Notes under the pieces: model-generated
Databases searched by the model: none
What the model was told of the DNA's origin: nothing
What the model saw: only the letters and a program-made list of their open reading frames with translations
Translations under genes and position numbers: made by a program
Part shown: positions 41,253 to 51,979 of the stretch, piece after piece
How the letters are laid out: every line of letters begins with the position of its first letter
Position numbering within the stretch: position 1 is the stretch's first letter
Assembly: GCA_933822405.4 (NCBI GenBank)
Contig: CAKOGP040001981.1
Span: forward strand, 180,105 to 244,104
Direction: 5' to 3'
DNA: 64,000 nucleotides
Source: Cylindrotheca closterium
Lineage: Eukaryota > Bacillariophyta > Bacillariophyceae > Bacillariales > Bacillariaceae

Positions 41253-42097
41253 GATGCGAGTGTGTGTGTTTGCTTAGTGTGCTGTCGTGCAATGAGATCG
41301 GAAGATTTTGTGTTTGTGTGTAGTGTGTGTGGATGGAATGCAATTGCAGACAAGAAGTGTAAAGGTTCGTGTTCTGATTATTGCTGATTGATTCGTGAGA
41401 CATCGGATTTCGTTGATTTGATGGTCGTCGCTTCGGGCGAACTTTTTAGTGTTCTCATCGAACATATGTTCGTTTCGTCACGTGCGCACAAACGATGATA
41501 CATACCGGTACACGGTACAACCTTCTCCTCTACGTTTTAAAATCTTTAGAAGAACACAAACCTTAAAGTCGTTATAACTGCAAGCAGTCCACAAAGAATA
41601 GGATTGATATTCAAAATTTCGGAAATGTAGGAGACGGGCATTGAAGTAAGAGTAGGGTGGAGGACGAGAGGTAGAAATAAGAAGAAGAGGATCGCTCCTG
41701 GCTGTTCCATCATGACTTGTACTCCTAAAGCATAGGTTGTTCAGTTCTTTAGCCTTATCATTAGTCGTACTGGAGGAATTTCAAGTCAATTTTTATTCTC
41801 ATTCGAAACTGGTGTCTACTGGTAATGAAGCATGAAGGGTTGTTACTGTGGTACCAACTAGCAGGTACCGTTCTGGTACAATCACCGCAAGTTCCAGTTG
41901 GAAGTTCGTCTGGTACAGAAACAGCTTCTACTTTGATCTTCGACCTCTTCGAGTGTCTACAGAATGTACCGGTACTGATGAAGCTGAAACAAAAATGAAT
42001 CAAGAAGAATCTACATATAGTGATGCTCGCTATCATCATCAGTGGATACATCAAGAAGAATGAATCTGTGTGGATAGCAGCTCTTTATCCTGCTTGA
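41253..42097. other. Intergenic, GTAC-palindrome-rich divergent promoter space
   Basis: TACCGGTA at 41503-41510 and 41967-41974, plus GGTACC/GTTCTGGTAC elements around 41850-41880. No gene. Confidence 0.5.
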
Positions 42098-42415
42098 ATG
42101 AAAATGGAACCGAAACCAACCACGAGTACGCAAGATCGACAGGCCGATGATCCCATAATGGACACACAGAAGGACGAAGTGATTCGGTATGGTTGTGCCG
42201 ATCCACCAGATCCATCCTCGGACTTTTCCGGCCGTGGAGGCACTTGGTACTGCGAGAATTGTAGCACTTCCAAGCTACTTGCCCCGCATTCGAAACAATG
42301 GACCTGTAGTCAGTGCAAGAAAATTATGTACACTCGACCACCGGACGAATGCCCCCTTGACACATTCATGCCATGTTGTTGTTGGGATAAGATTCTTGGG
42401 GGTGGTGGACGGTGA
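42098..42415 (+). CDS. Small Cys-rich, zinc-ribbon-like protein
   Basis: Single exon, 105 aa, ATG start. The core has two Cys pairs (TWYCENCST and WTCSQCKKIM) about 18 residues apart, preceded by one Cys in RYGCADPP and followed by DECPLDTFMPCCCWD. The four-Cys arrangement suggests one zinc ribbon. I do not recognise the family. Tail-to-tail with the phosphoribosyltransferase gene, 101 bp apart. Confidence 0.55.
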   Translation: MKMEPKPTTSTQDRQADDPIMDTQKDEVIRYGCADPPDPSSDFSGRGGTWYCENCSTSKLLAPHSKQWTCSQCKKIMYTRPPDECPLDTFMPCCCWDKILGGGGR

Positions 42416-42516
42416 GGATGAAGCAATGAAGCATTCATTCTACTGAATTAGAACTGTAGATTATTATCAAGATTATAGTAACGTAGCCGTGCCATTGCAA
42501 TTCTAGTTATTACGAA

Positions 42517-45161
42517 TTATAATGATTCGTAACCTTCCTCTTCGACCAACTGAATGGACTGTTGTTCCACAGATGCCACTCGACAAAGTGAATGGATCGG
42601 AATATTATATCCACTTAGCGATTGCCGTCCGCTCAAGTAGGCTTTTTCCAATAAAACGCCGACGCCTACAGCTGTGGCACCGGCATCCGAAATAATGGTC
42701 AACAGAGCCTCTTGAGTGGCCCCACTGCTCAAAAAATCGTCCACCACCAAAATACGGTCGCCTGGATCGATGTGAGACGTGCTCACGAGCAATTCACGGT
42801 TGATTCCGACCGTTTTACTAGAATAAGTAGCCTTGTAGGTATCTGCCATGACAACGTTTCGTTCCTTGCGGGCATACACCACTGGGACCTGAAGGTATTT
42901 GGCCATTGGCAAGGCAATCACCAAACCGGTCGTGGCAACAGTCAAGATCTTGGTGGGTTTACAATCCATGAATCGAGTGGACTGTAGGGTGTGATTTGGA
43001 AATCACAAGAATGAGATGCATGCCTAGATTGATGATACATCCAACATGAATTACGAAAATCTTTCACTTACCAACTCCTTGGCACAGTCGTCCATGAGGT
43101 TCACATCCACTTGGGAGTCCATGAAAGCAGAAACGTCAATGATCTTGTTTGGTAGAACCTTACCATCCCGGAGGACCCTGTCGCGGAGTTTGACACTTGC
43201 AGGGCCCAATGAACCCCCGAGGACATCGTCCATATGTTGCCGCAAGTACTTTTGGTATTCCAAACCCTGCACAAATCAAGAAAGCAAATAATTAGCAAGG
43301 AGAGAGGAGATACAATTGTCTGGGAATAGGTCCATTCTTCAAAATATCAAGTTGATTCTTACATGAGTCAGCTTCAACATATCGGTCATGTCGTGAATCG
43401 CTTTTGACAAGGGTATGTCTGTCCGAAGTGAATTCGAAAAGTGCAAATCGACATCGCACACAGCGTGCTCAAAGATCTCCATTTCTCCATCGTAATAGCA
43501 CACACAAGATGAAAATCGAGTAACTCGAGTGGGTTCTGACACAGGTCTCATAGCATCACAAATGTAGTCGACGTGCATTCCAATATCACAGATGCGATAC
43601 CCAGAGAGGACTCTTGGATTGCTGGATCTTGGAGGAGGTGTGTTCGTTGGAACTGTAACACTGCCTTTGGTCTTGGGAATAGGGGACGTTGGAGGTACGG
43701 GTTCGATTTCGAAAGATGTATGACACGACACTGTGGGTAGTCCTGTGACTTCGTATACCTTACGGGCCTTGAATGAGGCGACATCCTCGACGGTATACAG
43801 GCCATCCTCTGGGCGCGTGCTTTCAAAATCTCCGAAATTATCTGCAAACTCGACTCCATATTCCCTCATGAGGCCAACAATGTTTCTAAAAACCCCATTG
43901 TCGAAAGCAGTGACCCAGAGTCGATCAAAGCCTTGGCTTCTGTTGGGGTCCCGTGAAAAGAAGGCTTTCGCTCTGTCGGACCGTCGAGCTCGCTCCAACC
44001 GCCGACTACTGAGCTGGCAGTCTTTCATTCGATCCCAGAACTCTGCATCCAACCTTGCCTGTTCCTCTGGATCCGCCGGTTCGTCCAAATCCAAATAAAA
44101 TTCGGAACCTAGCGAATAAGTGAGGCAGAGACTTGACAAAACAAGAACAGCAAAGATCACGCTGTGGCTGCTTAACCTTCATAATATGAAACAAAATATA
44201 ACTTACCGGGTTCTGGTATGGGGATTTTGCGACCTCCAACAATTTCACTCTTTTCAGATTCGTCCATTCCATACATATCCCACGGTTCCCCATTGTTGTC
44301 ATCAGCACCAAACCTGTCATCTCGATTGTCACCATAATCATCTGGCAGTGCCTCCAGTTGGTCTAATAATAATTCAGTTTCTTCATCAATTGAAAGTTCA
44401 TCTTCCTCTCGTTCTGCTTCGAAGCTCATCATACGTTCTTGTAAGGTCTTATCCAGCCAGTTGTCATCCACTTGGAAGAGTTCATATTCAGAGAGTGTCG
44501 CATCAGCAGCCTTTTGTTCTTCCAGAGAAGCTGGTTTGGACCTTGGTTCCAGGGCTGCAAGATCTTCTCCACTAGTTCCGCCGTTTCCATAACCACCCAA
44601 ACCCCCAAAACCACCACCTGAAGCAGCACCACTGTTGGGAGAAAAGGTCGAGGCACCACTATTTGCTGTTCGTGAGGGTGCTGCTGGTGGAGCATTCAGG
44701 GCGTCAACGCTACTTGGACCCATCATGTCACCTTGGGGAATTGAGGGGGAGGAAGCACTCATTGCAGCAGCGATATAAGGATCTTGATTTTGACCAGCTA
44801 GATTCGTCAATCGTTGTCGTTCCATTTCATTCCAAAATACCTCGTTCGGGGTAGCATCATCGTCGACCGATTCGTACCATGAGTTTTGGTCATCCGATCG
44901 CTTGTTGCTGCGATTTTTCTTTGCGTACAACCGAATTGCTTCCGCATTTGTGTAGGACGGTATTGATGACGTTTGCTGGTGCCTGAAATCAGTTGGGACC
45001 CAGGCATAACAAGAGTTGGACTGATTTGAAATACACAACAATGCGAGGCAAACTATGCATGTGGGTATTCTGGTAATGGGCCTCAATATATATGCCTGTA
45101 TCCTATCTATCAGATAGCTATATGTTCTGGTAACCATATTGGAAATATCTTCCCTGGGCAT
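42517..45161 (-). CDS. Four-exon gene: presequence, long novel N-terminal region, C-terminal xanthine phosphoribosyltransferase
   Basis: Exons 45161..44207, 44108..43363, 43266..43072 and 42981..42517, with GT-AG introns of 98, 96 and 90 nt that keep frame; 786 aa. The start has a hydrophobic signal (CIVCLALLCISNQ) followed by SCYAWVP, resembling a diatom plastid presequence. Residues about 60-570 are Gly/Ser-rich, then acidic, then a globular part with no recognised domain (GYRICDIGMHVDYICDAM). The last 200 residues match bacterial Xpt: LRDRVLRDGKVLPNKIIDV, PVVYARK, and the PRPP loop ILVVDDFLSSGATQEAL. Reaction: xanthine plus PRPP to XMP. If the second intron were not spliced, the enzyme could start separately at an ATG in exon 3 (MDDVLGG). 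Confidence 0.75.
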
Positions 45162-45930
45162 AGTAGTTTGATATACTTGTACGGTACCAGGTAGGCAACA
45201 ATCAATCAGTTTTCATTTGCTGATGTTTGATGGCCATATGATGTCAGTTGTCGTTGGTCACGTGTGCGACTGACGGACCACATGAATCTTCGGAATAAAA
45301 TCGTACCGACAGTCAACAGTAACATTTCAAGGATGAGTAAGTCTTTCATATTATCTTGACACGGTAAAGCACGGGCAGATGCACAGCAAAATAATCGCAT
45401 GTTTATAGTATTGATACCAAAACAACAAGTCATCGGTAGCTAGTAGGCAGCTACTAGTAGAGTTGGTGGATCCTGGCGATGGTCATTGCAATGCCTTGGC
45501 CCCGCCGCATTACAACATCTTTCCTGGTGCTCTCTGTTGTATTCTAGACTAGTGTATCAAATTATTAGAACAGTAATAAGAGCAGTCCATAGATGTCTGT
45601 TTTATGAAATCTTCCACTTCTACCACAACCAAACGAATCAATCTGGTGTCGATGGACGTACGGTACGTTGGACGTGTACGCGTGTACCGGCCCCAATATC
45701 ACGAACGGTGCTTCAACCCAAATTTTATGTTCTACGTTCAACGGTACCAGTACCGGTACTGGTACTCGTACTGAAGAAGACACACGGAAACCTACCCCCC
45801 GCCGAGAGCCGATTGCAAAAGGAGCGGCAACATTGATCGAACGGGGACAACCGGCGAAGCAACAACCGCAACCACGTGAGGGGAATAAGAAGAAGGGGGA
45901 TGAGAGGCATAACCCTCCAACAAGAGGCTT
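45162..45930. other. Intergenic, palindrome-rich divergent promoter
   Basis: Contains the 22-bp palindrome at 45743-45764 (separate entry), GTACGGTAC near 45660 and CGTGTACGCGTGTAC near 45675. No gene. Confidence 0.5.
45743..45764. promoter_or_regulatory. Perfect 22-bp palindrome containing TACCGGTA
   Basis: GTACCAGTACC is followed directly by its reverse complement. It lies about 170 bp upstream of the phosphatase start codon. A binding site for a dimeric protein or a cruciform is possible; the role is inference. Confidence 0.55.
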
Positions 45931-46500
45931 ATGAACCCTCCAGTAATACCTCTTCCTGATGAAATCATTCCAGGTCTTTGGTTGGGAAGCAAGCATGTCC
46001 GAATCGATTTGAAAGATTATATATCAACCTGTTTCACGCATGTTGTCGATGCTTCCAACAGGCAGCTTCCAGAATTGTCTTCGTCCATCCCTGTCTTTCA
46101 TGTCAAGTTGACTGATTCAGCTTTTTCTCAGCTGCCATTGGAAGAAGTTTCAGATTTTATTCACTCAGCGCTAAAGTCTGACAGACATGCAGTTGTTGCA
46201 AAGGATGAAACGCAGCAACACGACACTGGCGTTCCTACATCAATAACGAAAAAGGCGAATGTATTAGTCCATTGCAATCAGGGAGTCTCCAGATCAGCAG
46301 CTTTGGTCATGGCATATCTGATCAAAACACATGGATTCTCTCTGAAGGAAGCCTTCTTTCACGTGCAGAGTAAGCGAGAGGTTGCCCAGCCGAATACTGG
46401 TTTTATGAAACAACTGATAGAATTTGAACGAACGCATCACAATGGAGAGACGACGCTGTACCTAGGGTTTGGTGGCACGCTTCAGTGGAAGAAGGGTTAG
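45931..46500 (+). CDS. Dual-specificity protein phosphatase
   Basis: Single exon, 189 aa, ATG start. The N-terminal EIIPGLWLGSK is typical of dual-specificity phosphatases. The general-acid Asp is probably in VKLTDSAFS. The P-loop VHCNQGVSRSAALVMAYLI has the full HCx5RS signature with the nucleophilic Cys and phosphate-binding Arg, followed by the family's usual AFFHVQSKR helix. An insertion of about 35 residues precedes the P-loop. It should remove phosphate from Ser/Thr/Tyr in signalling proteins. No signal peptide. Confidence 0.9.
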   Translation: MNPPVIPLPDEIIPGLWLGSKHVRIDLKDYISTCFTHVVDASNRQLPELSSSIPVFHVKLTDSAFSQLPLEEVSDFIHSALKSDRHAVVAKDETQQHDTGVPTSITKKANVLVHCNQGVSRSAALVMAYLIKTHGFSLKEAFFHVQSKREVAQPNTGFMKQLIEFERTHHNGETTLYLGFGGTLQWKKG

Positions 46501-46830
46501 CAGATGCTATTGGAATTTATCTATATAATTCATTTAGATGCACGGGCTTAGGGTTTGTTGGCGATCTAATCTTCACCGCGGTGCTATCCTGATTCTAAAG
46601 CAGTATGTTGACAAAGATAAACACTGAGTTCCCGTGGCTCTAAACTTTTCATACCACGAAACAGAAAAAGACCATCAGGCTAAATTTCAGTGATACCTCA
46701 CACAATCAAGATCACTCCGTATAAGGCTGCAAACCAGCGGTAACACTGATGGGATACTATGTAGCTACGTACTGTAAAACTGGAGTGATCATTATACATT
46801 GTATATTATATCATTAGGCTTATTGGATGA
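46501..46830. other. Intergenic between convergent genes
   Basis: Nothing supportable. Confidence 0.5.
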
Positions 46831-47775
46831 TCACGATATGCTGGGTTTCTCCAAACTCGAGTTGCGGGTAGATAGCAAGTACTTCTGTATATCTTGCTCA
46901 TCCGCCATTCCACGTATCTGAGCCTCCATCGATGATTCCGAGGTTGAAAGATGATAGATTATTCTCATCCTGTCTTCATCATAATGCTCGCCGCGTCGTT
47001 GCGTTCTCTGCTCTTTGAATACGCTGAACCATCCATCAAACTTTGCGTCTTTTCTGCTATTTGCGTACACCAGATGCTCTAGACCTCTACTGCACAACGA
47101 GCGACCATTTTGTTCTTCGCCCCCGTGCCTTACATTTCTGGCAATACGGTTGCACCTTTTTGCCATCCGACTGTATTCGGCGGGTTGGAACCACAACGAT
47201 CCCTTCTCCCGAGTCATCATACGCATTGGGCGGATACTTCTCACCACGACAGCAGGGTTGAATGATACACACATTCGTTTTCGTAGTAGCGTCTCGCGCA
47301 TTGGCAGGCGAAGCATTGTCTCGCGAGTGTAGTGGATGCCCGTTCGGCGCTTGCTTCCTTGTTGTGTCTTCAGACAGCTACGCCGAGAAGTGTTGACCGG
47401 AGGCTGCTTCAAGTATTCGCTTCTCTCTGCAATAGCAGCAGTCGTTTCTGGGATGCTTACTCTCATTTGTCGCAAGCTGCTCTCGATAGGAGTGATTTCC
47501 ACGCCTGCATCCCAGTCGCTGAGACAACTGGATTCAGGAGCGGAACTTAGCGGATCTTCCGACTGATCTGAAGTCTCAGCTTCAGTCTCGGCAATGTCCT
47601 CACACTCATAGGGTTTGGTAATCATGGTGCATGGGCTCACAGGTTGGGGCTTGGTCATTTTCAATGTCGTCATCTTCTTTGCAATGATTGAAACTGCTGG
47701 CGGTTGGAAATGTGGAAAAGTGGATGAGACCGCAACGACTGACTTGAATTTTTCAAGTGTCGAGCTCTTCTTCAT
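46831..47775 (-). CDS. Unknown basic protein, diatom family with SLWFxPAE and RGLE motifs
   Basis: ATG at 47775 chosen (upstream codon is TTG); 314 aa, single exon. The first 130 residues are polar and Ser/Glu-rich. A conserved-looking core follows: CVSFNPAVVVRSIRPMRMMT, SLWFQPAEYSRMAKRC and SLCSRGLEHLVYANSRKDAK. I recall this arrangement from uncharacterised diatom proteins, but no function is known. The C-terminus is charged. No membrane segment or signal peptide. Confidence 0.6.
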   Translation of the reverse strand: MKKSSTLEKFKSVVAVSSTFPHFQPPAVSIIAKKMTTLKMTKPQPVSPCTMITKPYECEDIAETEAETSDQSEDPLSSAPESSCLSDWDAGVEITPIESSLRQMRVSIPETTAAIAERSEYLKQPPVNTSRRSCLKTQQGSKRRTGIHYTRETMLRLPMRETLLRKRMCVSFNPAVVVRSIRPMRMMTREKGSLWFQPAEYSRMAKRCNRIARNVRHGGEEQNGRSLCSRGLEHLVYANSRKDAKFDGWFSVFKEQRTQRRGEHYDEDRMRIIYHLSTSESSMEAQIRGMADEQDIQKYLLSTRNSSLEKPSIS

Positions 47776-48328
47776 GTTATTGTCGCGCAAATGCAGGAAG
47801 CTGTTCTCTCTTGTACAGGTACCAGGTACGCTACTACCGGTATGTGAGAATCCTGTTTTTTGGGGGGCTCTATTTAGAAGAGAGCAAATCCATGTTGAAA
47901 AGCTGTTTCATCATATCCCAGTTCTCTCTTGCGACTCCGTTTCATTTAATGACGAAAAAAGAAAGCTGAGAAAATGGCGCGTATGATAGGCTTCTGATCA
48001 TCTATCGGACATCCAAACAAAGGAACGCAACATGAGACCCGGCATTCAATTGTTTTTAGGAATAATGAAATATGTGGTCTAAAAAGTTTCCACTATGAAA
48101 AATTAGACGCCGAAAACATCTTTGGGCTTTTTCAAAGTCTTTTTCACTAATTTTTGCTATTGTTTTTTGTACTTCCATGCGAGAACTTGAACGAAACTTT
48201 TTTTAGTGCCACAATTAAAAAAGACACAAATCCCTCTCAAGCTCACAAATCATGCGAAACACGAAATCAACTCACCAACCTATAATACCTACACAAACAC
48301 ACAAGCAAAAACTAGAGCAATCATCAAC
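47776..48328. other. Intergenic with TACCGGTA
   Basis: Promoter space between divergent genes. TACCGGTA at 47835-47842 in a GGTACCAGGTAC context, 60 bp upstream of the ATG at 47775. Confidence 0.5.
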
Positions 48329-48541
48329 ATGAGCACGCCTCTCGCCAACTTCCTTGCTGATCTGTCCAAAGAGTACCAAAACTCTTTTGTCATCGTTCCC
48401 GACAACGCCAGATCAAGAAGAACAAGCACCTCACCAGCAGCGCCACCGTTTTTGACAACACAGCATTTCTCCTCACTCCTCAGTGTTACTTCACTACCAC
48501 ATTCAGGTGAAAACCCACAAAGCGGCGCATTTCCTGTCTGA
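48329..48541 (+). CDS. Small DNARS-motif protein, copy A
   Basis: 70 aa from the ATG at 48329. The N-terminus MSTPLANFLADLSKEYQNSF and following VPDNARS match the small protein at 51538 (MSNPLSSFLEKLLKDYEEPP, VTDNARS). After this shared 30-residue head both become Ser/Thr/Pro-rich and stop. I believe longer diatom proteins share this head, so this may be a truncated member. Function unknown. Confidence 0.5.
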   Translation: MSTPLANFLADLSKEYQNSFVIVPDNARSRRTSTSPAAPPFLTTQHFSSLLSVTSLPHSGENPQSGAFPV

Positions 48542-49246
48542 GCTTTTCAAGAAATATGCGGATTCTTCAATGAAAAGGGATAGTACAACAAAGCGATGAC
48601 GGCTACACCCCCAGCCGCGAAACAACGAGAAAGATTGTTCTAGCCTTGCTTTTGGGGCAAAACTCAAGATCAAGGCTGGCAAATGTTAATATTTCAGCCA
48701 TGAAGCGAACCCAAAACTCCGTCTAGTTTCCCACTGAGGAGATGGTGACTAGGATACCGTATCATGGAGCAGAGAAAGGGTTCGACGGTGATTGATTCAA
48801 AATCGCATCTACCGCCCACCACCACCACAGGAGAATGAGCTTGCGATCGAAATATAGTTGATATCCAAAATAGAGTATTAAAATACAATATAACCTGATG
48901 ACAATGTACTATTAAAGTAATAACACATTCACCAATTTGAATGAAGTACGCACAATGATGCTAGTATTGAATCTAACGATATATCACTTTCAGACGATCC
49001 GTCGACACTCCTCGTATCATAGTGTACCGGTACAGGTAAATATGATGCCGCACTACAATCGAATAACAGATTCAGAGGTGTACCGGTAGATGCTGATAAT
49101 GATATTGAATAGTGTTGTTGCTACAAGATTACAAGAAGAGGTCCTCGTCAAGAGTTCGGAAGACAATGTATCAAGCGTTCCATACAGCTTCAACACCCCA
49201 ATTCCCAAGGGAGTCATGAGGCGCTACGATTTTCTTTTTCCTCGTG
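48542..49246. other. Intergenic with two TACCGGTA palindromes
   Basis: TACCGGTA at 49025-49032 and 49081-49088. No gene called. Confidence 0.5.
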
Positions 49247-49810
49247 TCACCATCCAGCGAAAGTCGTGTTAGATACCTCTGTTCTGTGGGAGGCGGCACT
49301 GAAATGCGAGAACAGCAGGTCACAAGACATGTCGTCGCTGTCAACAATATCATGGCCTTGGAATTGGTCGTCGTCATAATTTGAAGACGCATCTTCTCGC
49401 TTTCGTTTTACTTCAGCAATATCAATGGTCGAGGCTAGAACAGCATTCAAGTGTTGTCCGAAGTCAGTGCCATTGCCAGTGCCAATTTCTATGTCCATGT
49501 CCATGGAGAGTGAGGAGTGAGAGTGATCTTTCGAGTACAACGGTGATAGAATATTTGATGGCAGTCCTCTGGGTCGGGACTGTGATAAATGATCCTTGTT
49601 CGACGCTTTGGGCCCGATAGGGCGAGGCTCCAAAAATGGATCATCTAACGGATCGAAGAATGAAACAGGAATAGAAGGATAGGAACAAGACGAGCTTGCA
49701 ACATCCGAAGAAGAATATGAAAGCTCCAGAAAGGACAATAGAGCTTCGTCTGAAGCGGTAGAGTTGCCGCTGTCCCTGCGAGTCTTGTCGTTTGCGGGAG
49801 TGAAGATCAT
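49247..49810 (-). CDS. Unknown acidic, Ser-rich protein
   Basis: Single exon, 187 aa, ATG start. Ser/Asp-rich, with a central Pro-rich stretch (FFDPLDDPFLEPRPIGP) and an acidic C-terminal region containing AEVKRKREDASS, a possible nuclear localisation signal. No membrane segment or known domain. Low complexity makes the call tentative, though start, stop and codon use look normal. Confidence 0.45.
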   Translation of the reverse strand: MIFTPANDKTRRDSGNSTASDEALLSFLELSYSSSDVASSSCSYPSIPVSFFDPLDDPFLEPRPIGPKASNKDHLSQSRPRGLPSNILSPLYSKDHSHSSLSMDMDIEIGTGNGTDFGQHLNAVLASTIDIAEVKRKREDASSNYDDDQFQGHDIVDSDDMSCDLLFSHFSAASHRTEVSNTTFAGW

Positions 49811-50635
49811 TGTGGCTTGGAGAGAAGTTCTGTTCCGGTACTCAACTCGATGTCGTTTTAGAAATATAATAATTGTGGGTTCATTGTTCGTTGATGATTG
49901 ATTGATTCAAGCATTTGAGGTCTGAGTTCTCGTTGCGCTTTGGCATAGAACGTATTCTGCAAATATTGAAAGCCCGTCGAAAAGTTCGGTACCTCTGCTG
50001 ACTAAGCTCGATTTTTCTACGCGATCAGAAATATATATAATGGTGATTCTGTGTTCCGCATCTTGTGATAAATAACAAGAGAATCAAGATAGCCCTTCTA
50101 GCTGCTTGTTTCGCTCCTCACTAGAATTTGTTACTCAGCTTATTGAAGAATTTAATCGTAGTTCTCGTTGTCATAGTCAGATATTGAAGGAGGTCAAGAA
50201 CAAAGAATTGGGCCTTTTCTCTGATTCTTATTTATTTTTTAGTTATATATCGATACGATTTCTAGAGAAGTCATAACGAAAAACCAAGAAGCAAAAATTT
50301 AACAACACCGATTTTTTTATTTTAAAAAAAGTCACAAGAGAAACCAATTTGAAAGTGGCGCGTGTGTCAATTACTTACAGTATTTTGGACAGAGTTTGGT
50401 GGTTTTGTAATTCAACAGGAAACTTGACAACGTCGGCAAATAGAGATTCAAAACCACAGTCCTGTCCAAGGTCCAATGGCCCTTGCGCTACAATATCATG
50501 AACGCCGAAGAGACTGGGGTTTTGTTCACCTCATCCAAATACTTGCAATTTTGGAGAAACCCTGCTGATTCGTCATGTGATTCAGTTTGCTCGTTTGCTC
50601 AAAGTTAAATGGTGACATTATTACTTCCTTGAAGT
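49811..50635. other. Intergenic region
   Basis: GATTGATTGATTCAAG near 49897. Otherwise no feature. Confidence 0.45.
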
Positions 50636-50857
50636 TAGGCCAATGTGGTATCCAGAGCAACCTCCTAGCCTCAAAAGCCTGCTCACAAGGATACTAGCCA
50701 CGCATTGTTGTATGTCGAGATTCGTTCGTTCGTTCATCCTAATTGATAGGCCAATGTGGTATCCAGAGCAACCTCCTAGCCTCAAAAGCCTGCTCACAAG
50801 GATATTAGCCACGCATTGTTGTATGTCGAGATTCGTTCGTTCGTTCATCCTAATTGA
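50636..50857 (+). repeat. Near-perfect 111-bp tandem duplication
   Basis: 50636-50746 and 50747-50857 are identical apart from one C/T difference (50694 versus 50805). The period is 37 codons, so a - strand frame passes through both copies. I treat that frame as incidental. Confidence 0.97.
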
Positions 50858-51537
50858 CAGAAATATGGTGGGCAAGATGGAACGCCGTCGTCAAGGCACC
50901 CGAGCGATTACTGTAGTTACTGTACAATAATGGACGAGGAGGCTGATCGATATGGTACGCAGTGTGTACAACATTCTGCCTGGAAACTGACGACCGTCAG
51001 TTTTGAGCCAGCAGGACCAGTTAAAGTAGGCTCTTGCGAACACTGCATAGCTTGCAGAGCACATTGAGAATACCAGTACCGGTAGGGTACGCAAGAGTTG
51101 TGAAGGCACTGAAAACGTTCGAATGCCCAATTAAAGAGTTCGAATGCCCAATTCGAAGGAGCCGGGAAGTAGGAACACCATTGTTTTACAGGCAGTGATT
51201 GGAAGCAATGAGTTCGAAAGTCTGGTTCTTTTTGTGACATCGTTATATATGCGGTGCTGACACATTCTATGTTCTGTGGCTGGAAATAACCAGCATAATA
51301 TCTGCCGTGATTAGCTTGGTATTTGTACATAAAGCCAATGATGACCACGTCCGGTAGCGCAGAAGTCGAACCGCTTCGTTTTCTATCAATTAGGGAATTT
51401 CGATAAGTAGAATTATCAAGAAGAATTGTCATGGAGTTCCCGTCCAATTTCCAGTGATTTGAGTCACAACGATTTCTTTCAGCTCTGTCTAAACCCACAT
51501 TATCTTCCCACAAATCCAGAAAACAAAAGAAAGTAAC
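50858..51537. other. Intergenic region
   Basis: TACCGGTA at 51077-51084 and a short direct repeat GTTCGAATGCCCAATT at about 51117 and 51138. No gene called. Confidence 0.45.
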
Positions 51538-51726
51538 ATGAGCAACCCCTTATCAAGCTTCCTCGAAAAATTGCTCAAGGACTATGAAGAGCCACCGGTC
51601 GTCGTGACCGATAACGCAAGGTCAAAGAGCATCTCACCCTCAAGAAGATCCACAAGAAGTTTGACAAGTATTGTGACCCGAGCATCACAGTCAAACGGTC
51701 TTCCAGACACGTTGCCACTGCGGTAG
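51538..51726 (+). CDS. Small DNARS-motif protein, copy B
   Basis: 62 aa from an ATG. The head (MSNPLSSFLEKLLKDYEEPP, then VVVTDNARS) parallels the protein at 48329; the tail is Ser/Arg-rich (SISPSRRSTRSLTS). Same strand as copy A, 3 kb apart, with the 111-bp tandem repeat between them. Function unknown. Possibly the 5' remnant of a longer repeat protein. Confidence 0.5.
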   Translation: MSNPLSSFLEKLLKDYEEPPVVVTDNARSKSISPSRRSTRSLTSIVTRASQSNGLPDTLPLR

Positions 51727-51979
51727 AGGTGAATGAATGACTCGCAAAAAGGCGCGACATCAGGGACAGTGACGGTACGAGATAACCCCAAAGCGATGCC
51801 AAACTGGAGGAGCCAAGCTAGCCAACAACGGACCAAGCAACTCCATGCATCACTACCGACGATGGAATAAAAAACGCCATGCAGCAATCGATGCATGATT
51901 GATGTGTAAAGCTAGAGCCAATTTTGTCAACAATATCTAGTCGACTTCGTCCCAAAAGGTCTTCCAACCATTTCCTTTC
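51727..51979. other. Intergenic region
   Basis: No feature. Confidence 0.4.

Noticed and set aside
50621..50875. 84-codon - strand frame with two identical 37-residue repeats
   Set aside because: Explained by the 111-bp tandem DNA duplication; no independent sign of coding.
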